Of a stretch of 64,000 bases of DNA, positions 25,106-35,104 are shown piece after piece. The notes under the pieces are model-generated. The model was not told the DNA's origin and made no database searches. It worked only from the letters and a program-made list of their open reading frames with translations. Numbering within the stretch: position 1 is the first letter of the stretch; each line of letters opens with the position of its first letter. This DNA is from Eubacteriaceae bacterium (lineage in GTDB: Bacteria > Bacillota > Clostridia > Eubacteriales > Eubacteriaceae). The position numbers and the translations under genes are program-made. The DNA lies in assembly GCA_012522805.1 (NCBI GenBank), contig JAAYJS010000016.1:1-64000 (forward strand), given 5' to 3'.

Positions 25106-26488
25106 ATGTCTAAAAGAGAATTCAACACATCGGACGCGATAAAATGGCTAATCGTAATCGGATTACCCCTCATAGCTTTTTTTGTGCCAACAAGTGGTGT
25201 TTATACTTCTGTCATTAAAAAATTTACAATCGTTACTTTATTTGTAATCGCTGTTTTTGGAACGGAAGTCATACCTAACGTTATCGCGGCATCCATACTT
25301 CCGGTATTTTACATTATTTTAAATATAGCGCCACCGGAAACAGCTTTTGCAGGATGGACAGGCTCAGTTCCTTGGATGGTGTTGGGTGGTTTGCTCATGG
25401 CCGAAATTATGCTCCGATCCGGCATTTTAAACCGTTTATCTTATTGGATCATCGTACGAACGGGTGGATCGTACATGGGTCTACTATTTGGTCTTACGAT
25501 TGCCGGTATTATCGGTCATATCTTAATTCCGGGACAAGCAGTCTATCCTTTTGCTTTTATTACCTTTGGGCTATGTGTTGCCCTCAATTATGGTAAATCC
25601 TTACAATCCGCCGGAATTATGCTGACCGGCTTGTTCTCCACATTTAGTGCCCATTATTTTATTTATAACCCTACTTACGGTATTATTCAAGGTATCGCTG
25701 CAACAGTTGGCGACACCTCCATTACATGGTTTCAGTATCTTTTTCATAACCTTCCTACCATCTTATACGTATTCATTTTAACATTTATTGTAGGAATAGT
25801 GTGTAAACCGAAAAACCACAATGAAAACCCAAGCGTATACGCTAAAACGGAACTGGAGAAAATGGGAAAAATGAGTGTTCAAGAAAAAAAATGTCTGCTG
25901 ATATCCATTCTATTATTAGCCTACTTGATGACAGCGCAATGGCACGGTATAGATCCAGCTTGGGGATTTTTATTTGCAGGTGCCCTGTTTTTCTTACCAG
26001 GCTTCGCTCTCGGTACAAGCGACGACTTAAAAAATGTAAACTACGGTTTGATTATCTTTTGCGCATCTTGTATCAGTATTGGTGTTGTAGCGAATTATGT
26101 CGGTATTGGTCAAGTCTTAGCCGATACTCTCATCCCTGTTGTCGAAAATTTAGGTACAGCTGGTTTCTTTACCATGATCTTTGCGATGTTATTTCTTGGC
26201 AATTTCGTTATGACACCTCTTGGACTCTATGCAGCTCTCACTGTACCGCTAGCACAGATCGGCTTAACCATGGGTGTATCCGTTCTAACCATCAGCTATG
26301 CCATCATGCAACTAGGAACAGAAGTTATTCTTCCCTATGAGTGGGCCCTCGCATTGCTATTTTTTTCTTTCGATGTGATCGATCTCAAAAGTTTTGTAAA
26401 ATTATTTGGCATTCGAACCCTATTGAGTTTCGTATTCTTGCAATTAATAACGATTCCCTATTGGAAGCTCATCGGTCTTATCGTATAG
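25106..26488 (+). CDS. DASS (SLC13)-family anion symporter 1
   Basis: This 460-residue membrane protein has about 11-12 spans. It resembles divalent anion:Na+ symporters (SLC13/CitT/DASS), with AFAGWTGSVPWMVLGG in the first half and a repeated pattern (LGNFVMTPLGLYAALTVPL) in the second. The family imports di- and tricarboxylates or sulfate; the actual ligand is unknown. It is divergent from the methyltransferase gene and shares its dyad motif, so it may import the methyltransferase substrate. It is homologous to the second transporter at 28621 but clearly diverged. Confidence 0.85.
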   Translation: MSKREFNTSDAIKWLIVIGLPLIAFFVPTSGVYTSVIKKFTIVTLFVIAVFGTEVIPNVIAASILPVFYIILNIAPPETAFAGWTGSVPWMVLGGLLMAEIMLRSGILNRLSYWIIVRTGGSYMGLLFGLTIAGIIGHILIPGQAVYPFAFITFGLCVALNYGKSLQSAGIMLTGLFSTFSAHYFIYNPTYGIIQGIAATVGDTSITWFQYLFHNLPTILYVFILTFIVGIVCKPKNHNENPSVYAKTELEKMGKMSVQEKKCLLISILLLAYLMTAQWHGIDPAWGFLFAGALFFLPGFALGTSDDLKNVNYGLIIFCASCISIGVVANYVGIGQVLADTLIPVVENLGTAGFFTMIFAMLFLGNFVMTPLGLYAALTVPLAQIGLTMGVSVLTISYAIMQLGTEVILPYEWALALLFFSFDVIDLKSFVKLFGIRTLLSFVFLQLITIPYWKLIGLIV

Positions 26489-26536
26489 TAATCGGCTCAT
26501 TGATGTATCCGTGGCACCAAGGCAATAAAATTAATA

Positions 26537-26598
26537 GCAAATAGGGATGTCCCCCGGGTTGTGACTCAAGTCACAACCCGGGGGACATCCCTATTTGC
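26537..26598. repeat. 62-base perfect palindrome (REP-like)
   Basis: Two 30-base arms (26537-26566 and 26569-26598) are exact complements around a two-base loop CA. The element is GC-rich (CCCCCGGG core) in an AT-rich setting and begins 49 bases after the transporter stop. It could end transcription from both sides but lacks a good T-run. Such GC-rich palindromes resemble REP elements moved by RAYT transposases; no RAYT gene is in the window. Confidence 0.75.
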
Positions 26599-26613
26599 TT
26601 TATGTTTTGATCG

Positions 26614-28125
26614 TCATTCTTTTTCTTGAATGTGGAATTGCACCAATCGATTGATTTTTTCTTCAACAACCTCTCTGTTTTTTTCATATTGACTCATTTT
26701 ATTCCACAACTCATCATAATATGCGTAGAGTGTGCTGTGTAAAATCGGTTGATTGCTGTGGATGGCATCAAAATTTTCACCCATTACAAAAGATGCCCGA
26801 TGTTGTTTGATAAAGATACACATCTGATTAAAAAAATCGTTTTTGCGATAAGTTCCGAAACCCAATTCAAAATTTTGATAAGAATTCATTAAGTCTACCA
26901 TGTATTTTAAATGATAACAATAATACTCTTTTTTTACATATACAGGCTCTCCCACGAGTATCGAAAGGTGTTTGTGTATCAGGCTTTTTTGATTAATTAA
27001 TATATTTTCAATGAAAATTTCATCTAAAAAAATACGATGTCTAAAATGACGGATATGTTTTTCAAACAACCTATTAAAGCCTTCATAATGATATAACAAC
27101 TTTTGAGTTTTTTCTTCCGGCACACCATTGTCTTGTAAAATACTCACCAGGATCTCTTTAGATGAAAACAACCAGAAAGGAACTTCACATTTAAAGATCA
27201 CTTCACCCGTATGTAAATATAAATTTAAATCTTTGTCGATCAATGTGTGAATATCCATGTTTTTTATATGTTCAAACATGGGATTGCATTGCGATTTTGC
27301 GGCTTCAAATAAGGTAGTACAATGATCGACAAGTGTTTGATCAGAGGTGATTTGAACATTCATCTTACTTGTAAAACCTCTTGCAGACATACCAAATAAT
27401 GCAACTTTACCTTTTAAAACCAATAAACTTGGCTTAAAGAGATCGGAGCCTTCTTGGCTGATGCAATAAGCTTCTACCTTTCCTCGAAGATAAAACTCCA
27501 ACCAATCCTTAATATTGAGTAGTCTTTCCTCTAATTTTCGATCAACATAACTTAAAGTTGTTATTTTGTGACCCTTTTCAATAATTCGCTCATACTTTTG
27601 AAACCATTTTTCATGATATTCCTGGTCCTTATATTTCTATGAAAATCGATCATAATCCATAATCATCAGCTCTTCTTGATATGGCGACTCCAACATTAAA
27701 TCTACGATATCCAGCGCTGCTTTTTGTCGACCATCTTCACCTTTATACAAAACATTTTGAGTTATATTTACATTCCGGTTGTTAATCCGCTTTGACAAAA
27801 AATAATTCTTTTTTTCTTCCTCTAACAGCCATTTTTTAAATAAAATTTTTAATTTTTCGTCCGAAACATCTATATTGACGGAAGGATAAGCTGTACGCAA
27901 AATACTTAGAATATTTTGATATTCTACACTAGAATCCAAGGCAATAAAAAAATTAACAATCGCGTCCAAAACTTGATTATCTGGTGTTAATCGACGCTTT
28001 CCGGTTCTCCATTTGCTAATTAACGAATCGTCAACATGAAGATAATTTGCCATATCTATGCCTTTTACTCGAAATAAATCCATTAAATAACCTAGTTTTG
28101 ATTTATTTTTTTGCACTTTACTCAC
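26614..28125 (-). pseudogene. HTH regulator with one in-frame amber codon
   Basis: This is one continuous frame of 504 codons broken by a single TAG at 27637-27639 (codon 163). The first part (162 residues) has an XRE-like HTH (MANYLHVDDSLISKWRTGKRR, about residues 25-45). After the TAG the same frame runs on through KYKDQEYHEKWF to a 295-residue region rich in aromatic and charged residues that I do not recognise. No ribosome site or good start follows the TAG. Nonsense mutation, sequencing error or programmed readthrough are possible. The gene sits between two anion transporters and probably regulated them. The GTG at 28125 is almost at the predicted transcription start; GTG 28116 is an alternative. 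Confidence 0.65.
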
Positions 28126-28133
28126 CTCTTACA

Positions 28134-28162
28134 ATTTTAGCACACAAGAAAAATGGTGTCAA
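28134..28162 (-). promoter_or_regulatory. promoter of the HTH regulator gene
   Basis: Minus-strand TTGACA (28157-28162), 17-base spacer, TAAAAT (28134-28139). Transcription would begin near 28127, only a few bases before the possible GTG starts, so the message may be nearly leaderless. Confidence 0.7.
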
Positions 28163-28620
28163 TTTTATGTCTATTTTATAACTTGACAATTGATTCCAAG
28201 CTCTTGTTTAACTACAAATACTCCTATATAATCGCTTTAACAATTGGATGCTTCGCAATTTACTAAAAGAGGCGCCCTTTCACGGCTTATATGAGCATTA
28301 AAATTGTAAATGAATTTGGTTTTTAGATGATCTGTTAATGTTGAATGATTGTTTTACCACTATTGTTGTGTTTTAAAATTTGACACTAACTGGTCAATTT
28401 GAAATCATATCCTCCATTATTTTCATAGTACAGGGTCGTGAACGAGTCGCCCACGAAAACCAAATCTTTTAAGATAGTACATCTCTTTTAATAGATTAAG
28501 ACTTTTTTTTATTCAAAAAATAATATCGATACCGATTCGATAAAATGCGGACGACATCATTAAGTTGTTATCAAGATGATTTTTATCATCTCAGATAAAT
28601 ATTAGAAAGGGAGTTTTACT
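28163..28620. other. leader region of second transporter gene
   Basis: This AT-rich spacer has no gene. It has no copy of the TGTCCATT dyad. A small hairpin AGATGAT-TTTT-ATCATCT (28574-28591) lies just before the ribosome site (AGAAAGGGAG) of the transporter gene. I could not pick a confident promoter. Confidence 0.4.
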
Positions 28621-30006
28621 ATGTCAGAAATCTCAAAAACTAAAACCTCGAGAAAAGAGATCATCATGTGGGCAGTCGTTATCATTATACCGATTATCAT
28701 TATGATGACACCAACTTCGGAAAGCTTTACACCGGAACTGCGAAAATATGCAGCAATTACCTTGCCATCGATTCTGTTATTTGTGTTTAATATTATCCCA
28801 AATGCAGTTACTGCAATCGGATTGATGATTCTGTATACTGTATTTAACGTTGTTCCGAGCACAGTTGCCTTTGCCGCATGGACGGGCTTTATACCTTGGA
28901 TGGTTATCGGTGGGTTTCTATTAGCAAATGTACTTGACAGAATAGGATTGCTCAATCGCATCGCCTATTGGAGTATTCTGAAAACCGGAGGTACCTACAA
29001 CGGAATTATTGCCGGTTTAGGACTTGGTGGTATCATCCTGAATATACTGGCGCCAGGACGTGTGTACGTTGCCTTTGCCGCTTTGGCTTATGGTATCTGT
29101 CGTGCACTCAATTTAAGCATTTCAAAAGAAAGCGCCGGAATTATGATGACTGGATTTATATCCTCATGGTTCCCCACATTTTTCTTATATAATTCAAACT
29201 TTGCAACCATACAAAGTATCGGTTCAGCTGTAACGGATATTCCTGTTACTTACATTCAGTACTTATACCATAATGTACCTTATGTGATTTGGTATTTTCT
29301 AGTTTTATGGATGATCGCAAAAATCACCAAGCCAAAACAAGAGTTGGATGTTAAAGATTTTGTAGCCGAAGAATATGAAAAGTTAGGAAAGACCACTGTA
29401 GAAGAATACCAAGGTATAGCAGTAACCGGAATCTTGCTCTTATTCCTTTTAACAACGAACATTCATAAAATTAATATCGGTTGGGGATTTGCCTTTATTC
29501 CGTTTTTATTCTTTTTACCCGGATTTAAAATCGGTACAGTAGAGGACTTGAGAACGATTAATTATCAAATGGTTATCTTTTCTACCGGTGCCTTGGGCAT
29601 TGGGCAAGCAGCCAGCCACTTGGGCTTAGGTACCATGATTGCAGAGGCCTTGATGCCCATCTTAGTTGGGAAAAGCGCGTTTTTCGTCTTCGCTGCCGTA
29701 TGGGTTACGGTTGTCATTGCAAAGTTCTTCCTAACACCTTTGGCGGTTTATGCAACTCTAATTGTACCACTGACTGAAATTGCATTGAGTTTAAACATCG
29801 ATCCATTACCGGTTTATTATGCCGTAAATGTCGCAACATCGGAATTGTTGTTGCCATACCAATGGGCATTGGTCTTGATCTTTACTGGTTATGGTCTGGT
29901 GGCTACAAAAGACTTTATCAAAATCTGGGGGATAAAGATGGCCATGAGTATCGTTTTCCTCCTAGCCATCGCCGTTCCCTATTGGATGTTTATCGGTCTT
30001 ATTTAA
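28621..30006 (+). CDS. DASS (SLC13)-family anion symporter 2
   Basis: This 461-residue transporter is a paralogue of the one at 25106. Matching blocks include AFAAWTGFIPWMVIGG, LLNRIAYW, and FFLTPLAVYATLIVPL, in the same positions. About 11-12 membrane spans are expected. The substrate is a carboxylate or similar anion by family, otherwise unknown. AAAGGGAG precedes the ATG. It is separated from the first transporter by the amber-interrupted regulator. Confidence 0.85.
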   Translation: MSEISKTKTSRKEIIMWAVVIIIPIIIMMTPTSESFTPELRKYAAITLPSILLFVFNIIPNAVTAIGLMILYTVFNVVPSTVAFAAWTGFIPWMVIGGFLLANVLDRIGLLNRIAYWSILKTGGTYNGIIAGLGLGGIILNILAPGRVYVAFAALAYGICRALNLSISKESAGIMMTGFISSWFPTFFLYNSNFATIQSIGSAVTDIPVTYIQYLYHNVPYVIWYFLVLWMIAKITKPKQELDVKDFVAEEYEKLGKTTVEEYQGIAVTGILLLFLLTTNIHKINIGWGFAFIPFLFFLPGFKIGTVEDLRTINYQMVIFSTGALGIGQAASHLGLGTMIAEALMPILVGKSAFFVFAAVWVTVVIAKFFLTPLAVYATLIVPLTEIALSLNIDPLPVYYAVNVATSELLLPYQWALVLIFTGYGLVATKDFIKIWGIKMAMSIVFLLAIAVPYWMFIGLI

Positions 30007-30122
30007 AAACCGTAACATCATATCAAGTTTTGTAGCATTCTAACCATCTCAGAGTATACTTTGAGATGGTTTTTCTTTTTAATTGAAATGTCCATCCTTA
30101 ACTATCAACCAATAGCTTAATT

Positions 30123-30191
30123 ATGGTGGCTTTTGTTGTGAAACCGTCTAAACTGGAAGTTGTAGAAATAAAAACTTTAGATGAAATTTAA
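30123..30191 (+). pseudogene. orphan 3' end of a phosphopantetheinyl-like gene
   Basis: The last 22 codons and stop (ending KLEVVEIKTLDEI) closely match the C-terminus of the gene at 22537-23124 (KPEVIEVKTLDEI), including bases just past the stop. Nothing upstream continues the match. It looks like the leftover of a second copy or a repeat made when the intervening ~7 kb was inserted. Confidence 0.65.
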
Positions 30192-30200
30192 GCAAATATA

Positions 30201-30241
30201 AAAACCTCTAGGCAACATCCATAGATGTATCTAGAGGTTTT
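30201..30241 (-). terminator. terminator of the tsaC-pncB unit
   Basis: AAAACCTCTAG (30201-30211) pairs with CTAGAGGTTTT (30231-30241), with an inner ACATC/GATGT stem. It directly follows the minus-strand gene ending at 30246. Confidence 0.8.
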
Positions 30242-30245
30242 TGAT

Positions 30246-31277
30246 TTATAAAAATTGAAAGCCACAGGCTCGATACAAACGGTTGATCAAAGCCAAAGTA
30301 TCCGGGCTTATGGGAATCTCTTCTGCAAAAATAATATCGACACCGGCATCATCAAAACGCCTAAGAGCTGCGTAGAGATTGTGCGCCATCTCCTCAGGGG
30401 CTGCTAATGCACCTAAAGAAATAATAAAGCCATCGTCATAGTCTTTCATATGTTCATCGACGGTTAAAATTCCAAAGTTTTGATAACCCCGGGTGCTTTT
30501 TTTTACTTTTTCTGTCACCTTCTCGGAAGATGCCTTGACCACAACCATTTCCGCTACAGGAGCGTAGTGTTTGTATTTAACACCAGGAGAGAGCGGTTGC
30601 TTCTCATCACTCTCTCGAAGAATGGCATCATCTAAAACCACATCGCCAATTATTTCTGAAATCATTTCTAGGGTTATCGCACCTGGTCGATAGATGACCG
30701 GAGGCTTTTTTGTAACGTCCAACACCGTTGATTCCAAGCCTACTTGCGTATCCTCGGCTAAAATAATCGCTGCCACGCGCCCCTTCATATCCTGCAAAAC
30801 ATGATCAGCCGTTGTGGGACTGGGACGTCCGGACAAGTTGGCAGAGGGTGCTGCAATGGCACAACTGCTTTCATTGATCAAGGCTTGTGCCACAGGGTGG
30901 CTGGGGTAACGTATTCCCACAGTTTCAAGCCCGGCCGTAACGGCTTTGGGCAGGAGAGCGTTTTTCTTCATGATGATGGTCAGTGGTCCCGGCCAGTAGG
31001 CATGCATCAGCTTCCTGGCGGTCTCCGGCATTTCTTCCACCAAAGATGTCAGTGCGTCCGTATCTGCGATATGCACAATTAACGGGTTGTCGCCGGGGCG
31101 GCCCTTGGCTTTATAAATTTTTTCAACTCCGCTGGGATTCTGTGCATCCGCACCCAAACCGTAGACTGTTTCTGTAGGGAATACAACCGTCTCCCCTTTT
31201 TGTATCAGTTTTGCACAGTGAGCAATTACTTGCGGATCAGGATGCTTGGAATCGATCGAAAATACCGCCGTATCCAC
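30246..31277 (-). CDS. threonylcarbamoyl-AMP synthase (Sua5 type)
   Basis: This 343-residue protein comprises a YrdC domain (about 1-190; KGETVVFPTETVYGLGADA, SANLSGRPSPT) followed by the Sua5 extension (LSPGVKYKHYAP and a ~130-residue C-terminal domain). It makes threonylcarbamoyl-AMP from Thr, bicarbonate and ATP for tRNA t6A37. It starts with GTG at 31277, two bases after the pncB stop, so it is translated downstream of pncB. Confidence 0.92.
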   Translation of the reverse strand: MDTAVFSIDSKHPDPQVIAHCAKLIQKGETVVFPTETVYGLGADAQNPSGVEKIYKAKGRPGDNPLIVHIADTDALTSLVEEMPETARKLMHAYWPGPLTIIMKKNALLPKAVTAGLETVGIRYPSHPVAQALINESSCAIAAPSANLSGRPSPTTADHVLQDMKGRVAAIILAEDTQVGLESTVLDVTKKPPVIYRPGAITLEMISEIIGDVVLDDAILRESDEKQPLSPGVKYKHYAPVAEMVVVKASSEKVTEKVKKSTRGYQNFGILTVDEHMKDYDDGFIISLGALAAPEEMAHNLYAALRRFDDAGVDIIFAEEIPISPDTLALINRLYRACGFQFL

Positions 31278-31278
31278 T

Positions 31279-32715
31279 TTATTCAGAACCCTTTGGCAAT
31301 AGATTGTGTCTTAAATCCCATAGTTCTTGACTGAGATCCACATGATAAACGTGAGGGTTGATCATCCGCTTAAAGGTTGGCCAGAGGGTTGCCATTTCCT
31401 TTTCTCGATGAGCAACAATGCTCTCCAATTCGGGTTGATCGTAGACCAGTTCTCCCTTTTTAAAGATCGGTTGCAACAACTCTTTGATGTAAAAATCTTT
31501 AATTTCTCTTTGTTTCCAAGTATGCACCGGATGGAAGATGGTAAGCGGTGCGCTTTCGTCTATGGTTTCGTGATCCAACATCAATAAATCCGCCAAGGCC
31601 ATATCGTTGCTTTTACCATAAATGCGAGAGATCTTTTTAAAGCCCGGGTTGGTAATTTTCCAAGGATCATTGGAAATTTTGATCCTCGGTTTGCCGTCGA
31701 TTTCCACTAATTTATAAACCCCGCCTAAAGCCGGCCAATCGTAAGCGGTAATCAGTTTTGTACCGATACCCCAAGAGTCGATTTTAGCCCCTTGAGCACG
31801 TAAATCTTTAATCAAATATTCATCTAAGTCAGAAGAAGCTACAATTCTGGCATCCTTCAGTCCGGCTTCATCCAACATACAGCGCGCTTCCGCCGACAGA
31901 TAAGCTAAATCTCCGGAGTCGATACGAATTCCGTAGGTACCTTTAATTTTGTCCTCCGCCAATGCTTTTTTAAAAACTTCGATGGCATTGGGAATGCCAA
32001 TGTCTAAAGTATCGTAGGTGTCAACCAAGAGGGTTGCGGAGCTTGGGCTATGTTGGATATATTTCTCAAAGGCTTCTTTCTCATCATCAAAGGAAAGTAC
32101 ATAGCTGTGGGCCATTGTTCCCATAGAAGGTCTGCCTAAAAGTTCTTCGGTTTCCACCACCGATGTACCCACGCATCCACCAATGACGGCGGCACGTGCA
32201 CCAAAATACCCTGCTTCCGTACCGTGGGCACGGCGCAAACCAAACTCCATCACCGGATCGTCGCCGGCTTCTTCGCAAATACGAGCGGCTTTGGTGGCGA
32301 TGAGGGTTTGATGATTGATGATGGCAAGCATGGTGGTCTCGATCAATTGTGCCTGAATTAATGGCGCTTTGACGCGCAGTATCGGTTCGTAGGGGAAAAA
32401 TACGGTTCCCTCGGGTATGGCATCAATTTGTCCTTCAAATTTAAAGTTCAACAAATAATTTAAAAAATCCTCTGTAAAATCGGGATGATTTTTTTTCAAC
32501 AATTGGATGTCTTCTTCTTCAAATTTTAATTTTTGGATATACTCGATGACTTGCTCCAACCCGGCAAAGATGGTATAACCACCGTTAAAGGGGTTGCGCC
32601 TCGTAAACATATCAAATACGGCGATTTCATTCGCTTTGTCTTCTGCTAGATAAACATTGCCCATGGAAAGTTGATAGAGGTCTGTTGCTAATTGCAGCTT
32701 TCGTTCAAAATGCAT
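31279..32715 (-). CDS. pncB: nicotinate phosphoribosyltransferase
   Basis: This 478-residue enzyme salvages nicotinate to nicotinate mononucleotide for NAD synthesis. It shows the N-terminal ATDLYQLSMGNVY signature, the EFGLRRAHG segment and YGIRIDSGDLAYLS near the phosphate site. AAGGAAG precedes the ATG. It is the first gene of a two-gene unit with the Sua5-type gene. Confidence 0.93.
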   Translation of the reverse strand: MHFERKLQLATDLYQLSMGNVYLAEDKANEIAVFDMFTRRNPFNGGYTIFAGLEQVIEYIQKLKFEEEDIQLLKKNHPDFTEDFLNYLLNFKFEGQIDAIPEGTVFFPYEPILRVKAPLIQAQLIETTMLAIINHQTLIATKAARICEEAGDDPVMEFGLRRAHGTEAGYFGARAAVIGGCVGTSVVETEELLGRPSMGTMAHSYVLSFDDEKEAFEKYIQHSPSSATLLVDTYDTLDIGIPNAIEVFKKALAEDKIKGTYGIRIDSGDLAYLSAEARCMLDEAGLKDARIVASSDLDEYLIKDLRAQGAKIDSWGIGTKLITAYDWPALGGVYKLVEIDGKPRIKISNDPWKITNPGFKKISRIYGKSNDMALADLLMLDHETIDESAPLTIFHPVHTWKQREIKDFYIKELLQPIFKKGELVYDQPELESIVAHREKEMATLWPTFKRMINPHVYHVDLSQELWDLRHNLLPKGSE

Positions 32716-32793
32716 GAATCTTCCTTCTTTCTTCTGTATAAGCTTATTTTAACACAAACCCCGCCGTTGTTGACAAGGGAAGGGCCGATTTAT

Positions 32794-33594
32794 TTACCGA
32801 ATGAGTCCCAGATAAGCGGATATAATTTGATCCCCGGCAATCAGGGCGACAAAAATACCCAAACTTAAGTACGGCCCAAAGGGCATATAGGTTTCTTCGT
32901 ATTGATTGACAAGGCGATAAATAGCACCTAGAGAACCGGTCATCAGAGCAACAAATATGGCCAAAAGTACTTTCGGAAAGCCCAACAGCATTCCGGCAGC
33001 GACGGCCACTTTAACATCTCCCAAACCAAATCCGTGAAAGGCAACGTGAAAAAAAATCATCGGTCCCGATACGGCAATTACCCCTACTAAATAGGAAAGC
33101 CCGTCAAACTCCGGTATCCAATAGAAACGCACCCATGCTAATACAACCAACAAAGCTACCAATGAATTCGGTATGATGCAGTGGTCGTGGTCTATCAATG
33201 CAATGGTCAACAGGGTACACGAAACAGCAAAGATCCAGAGCATATCCCAAGTAAAGTCATAATTATAATAATAAACCAGGATAACGGCTAAAAGACCCGT
33301 GAACAATTCTACCGCCGGATAACGCCACGCAATGGGCTCTTGACACCGTGCACATTGCCCACGTAACCAAAAATAAGACAAAGCCGGTATGCGAAGGTAA
33401 AAAGGGATGGGTTTGCCACAGTGGGGGCAAAAAGAGCGTCCTCTTAATAGAGGGAGCCCTAAGGGAATGCGGTAAACCGCCTTGTTGATAAAACTTCCCA
33501 ACCATGTACCCAGACCGAAAATAGTCAGATACATGACAAAAATAACGAGTGATAAAGGCATAGAAATCACCGCAAGAACTTGCACAAAGTTCAT
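32794..33594 (-). CDS. prepilin peptidase / N-methyltransferase (A24)
   Basis: This 266-residue membrane enzyme has an N-terminal cytoplasmic domain with two CxxC zinc pairs (CPHCGKP, CARCQEP) for methylation. It is followed by the aspartyl protease region with the first Asp in ALIDHDHC and the second in GLGDVK. It cleaves and methylates type IV pilin-like or competence pseudopilin leaders. No pilin genes are adjacent. Confidence 0.92.
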   Translation of the reverse strand: MNFVQVLAVISMPLSLVIFVMYLTIFGLGTWLGSFINKAVYRIPLGLPLLRGRSFCPHCGKPIPFYLRIPALSYFWLRGQCARCQEPIAWRYPAVELFTGLLAVILVYYYNYDFTWDMLWIFAVSCTLLTIALIDHDHCIIPNSLVALLVVLAWVRFYWIPEFDGLSYLVGVIAVSGPMIFFHVAFHGFGLGDVKVAVAAGMLLGFPKVLLAIFVALMTGSLGAIYRLVNQYEETYMPFGPYLSLGIFVALIAGDQIISAYLGLIR

Positions 33595-33614
33595 TTCCTT
33601 TTAATACTTCAAGT

Positions 33615-34973
33615 TTAAATGCCCAAAATCGCTTGTGCGATTCCAAAATAAACCACTAAAGCCAAAGCATCGACGATGGTGGTAATCAAGGGACCCGCCA
33701 TGATAGCCGGATCCATCTTTAATTTGTGAGCCAGCAAGGGTAAAAGACCACCCACCAATTTTGAAGCCACAACCGTTAAGATTAAAGTTGCGCACACGGT
33801 CACTGCAATCGGCATGGGAATCCGTTCCAAAACCAAAAGTCTCAAAAAATTGACGGAGGCCAAAATCGTACCGACCAGTAGGGAAATTCGCGTTTCCTTC
33901 CAAAATACTCTAAGCCAATCCTTAGAGGTGATTTCGCCGGTGGCCAAACCCCGAATCATTAAAGTGGAGGATTGGCTGCCGCTGTTACCGCCGGTATCCA
34001 TCAACATCGGAATAAATGCCGCCAGTACGGCTACTTGGGACAATAAACTTTCGAAGTGCATCATGATGCGCCCGGTAAAAGTCGCCGACAACATCAGCAG
34101 CAACAACCAAGGCAAACGGTTTTTGGCCAGAGTGACAACGGAAGTATCTAGATATTCCTCTTCCGTAGGGCTCATGGCTGCCATAAGTTGAAAGTCTTCC
34201 GTTGCCTCTTGTTCCATGATATCCATGATATCGTCAACGGTAATGATCCCTATTAATCGATGTTCGTTATCGACTACCGGGATGGCGATAAAACCATAGC
34301 GTTTAAATAAGGCCGCGACATCTTCCTGATCGGCAAAGGTGTTGGTGTAAATGATGTCCGTCTCCATGAGATCTTTTACTTTGACATCTTCATCGGAGGT
34401 GATGAGTTTTCTCAAAGAGACAATGCCTTCTAAATGGCGTTGAGCATCGGTCACATAGCAGGTATAAATGGTTTCTTTGGTTAAACCTGTTTCTCTGATA
34501 TGTTTAATCGCCTGGCCCACCGTATCTTCTTTTTTGAGATGTACCATCTCGATGGTCATAATGCTCCCGGCGGAATCCTCAGGGTAGCACAAAAACTGAT
34601 TGATCAGTTTTCGTTCCTGTATGGGGGTGTTTTTAATGACCCGTTTGACGACATTGGCCGGCATTTCTTCTAGTAGATCGATCATATCGTCAAAGTACAA
34701 TTCTTGAACAATTTCTTCTACTTCTGTATCGGTAATGGCATTGATAATGCCCAATTGTCGGTCTTTATTGATATGCGCAAAGGTATCCGCCGCCAAATCC
34801 TTCGGCAACATTCTGAAAATCAATAATGTATGAGTCGTATCTAAGGGATTTAAAAGTTCCGCTACATCCACTTCATTCATTGAGGATAATCGAAGTTTAA
34901 TCTCTGCATAATTCTTTTTTTCTAATAAATCGTCAAGGGTTTCTTCATCTAGTCTTTGCATCTGTTCACTCAT
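33615..34973 (-). CDS. mgtE: magnesium transporter MgtE
   Basis: This 452-residue channel has an N-terminal superhelical domain, two CBS domains (about 130-255; LEGIVSLRKL, IIGIITVDDIMDIME) and five C-terminal membrane helices with MLMDTGGNSGSQSSTL, the pore signature. CBS domains close the channel when Mg2+ is high. AAAGGAGGATAGAA precedes the ATG. I do not see a long leader with an obvious Mg2+ riboswitch. Confidence 0.93.
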   Translation of the reverse strand: MSEQMQRLDEETLDDLLEKKNYAEIKLRLSSMNEVDVAELLNPLDTTHTLLIFRMLPKDLAADTFAHINKDRQLGIINAITDTEVEEIVQELYFDDMIDLLEEMPANVVKRVIKNTPIQERKLINQFLCYPEDSAGSIMTIEMVHLKKEDTVGQAIKHIRETGLTKETIYTCYVTDAQRHLEGIVSLRKLITSDEDVKVKDLMETDIIYTNTFADQEDVAALFKRYGFIAIPVVDNEHRLIGIITVDDIMDIMEQEATEDFQLMAAMSPTEEEYLDTSVVTLAKNRLPWLLLLMLSATFTGRIMMHFESLLSQVAVLAAFIPMLMDTGGNSGSQSSTLMIRGLATGEITSKDWLRVFWKETRISLLVGTILASVNFLRLLVLERIPMPIAVTVCATLILTVVASKLVGGLLPLLAHKLKMDPAIMAGPLITTIVDALALVVYFGIAQAILGI

Positions 34974-35104
34974 TTCTATCCTCCTTTATAAAAAAGCTAC
35001 ATTGTCGTTTTAACAGTTTTAATTGTAACACGAGTCTTGTCCTGAAGTCATCTAAGATTGAAAAGTAAAGATTTCATCAATACAGTGATCGCTTATTTTC
35101 AGTT

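Noticed and set aside
34974-35104. Mg2+ riboswitch (M-box) upstream of mgtE
   Set aside because: The spacer is short and AT-rich and shows no M-box-like conserved core.
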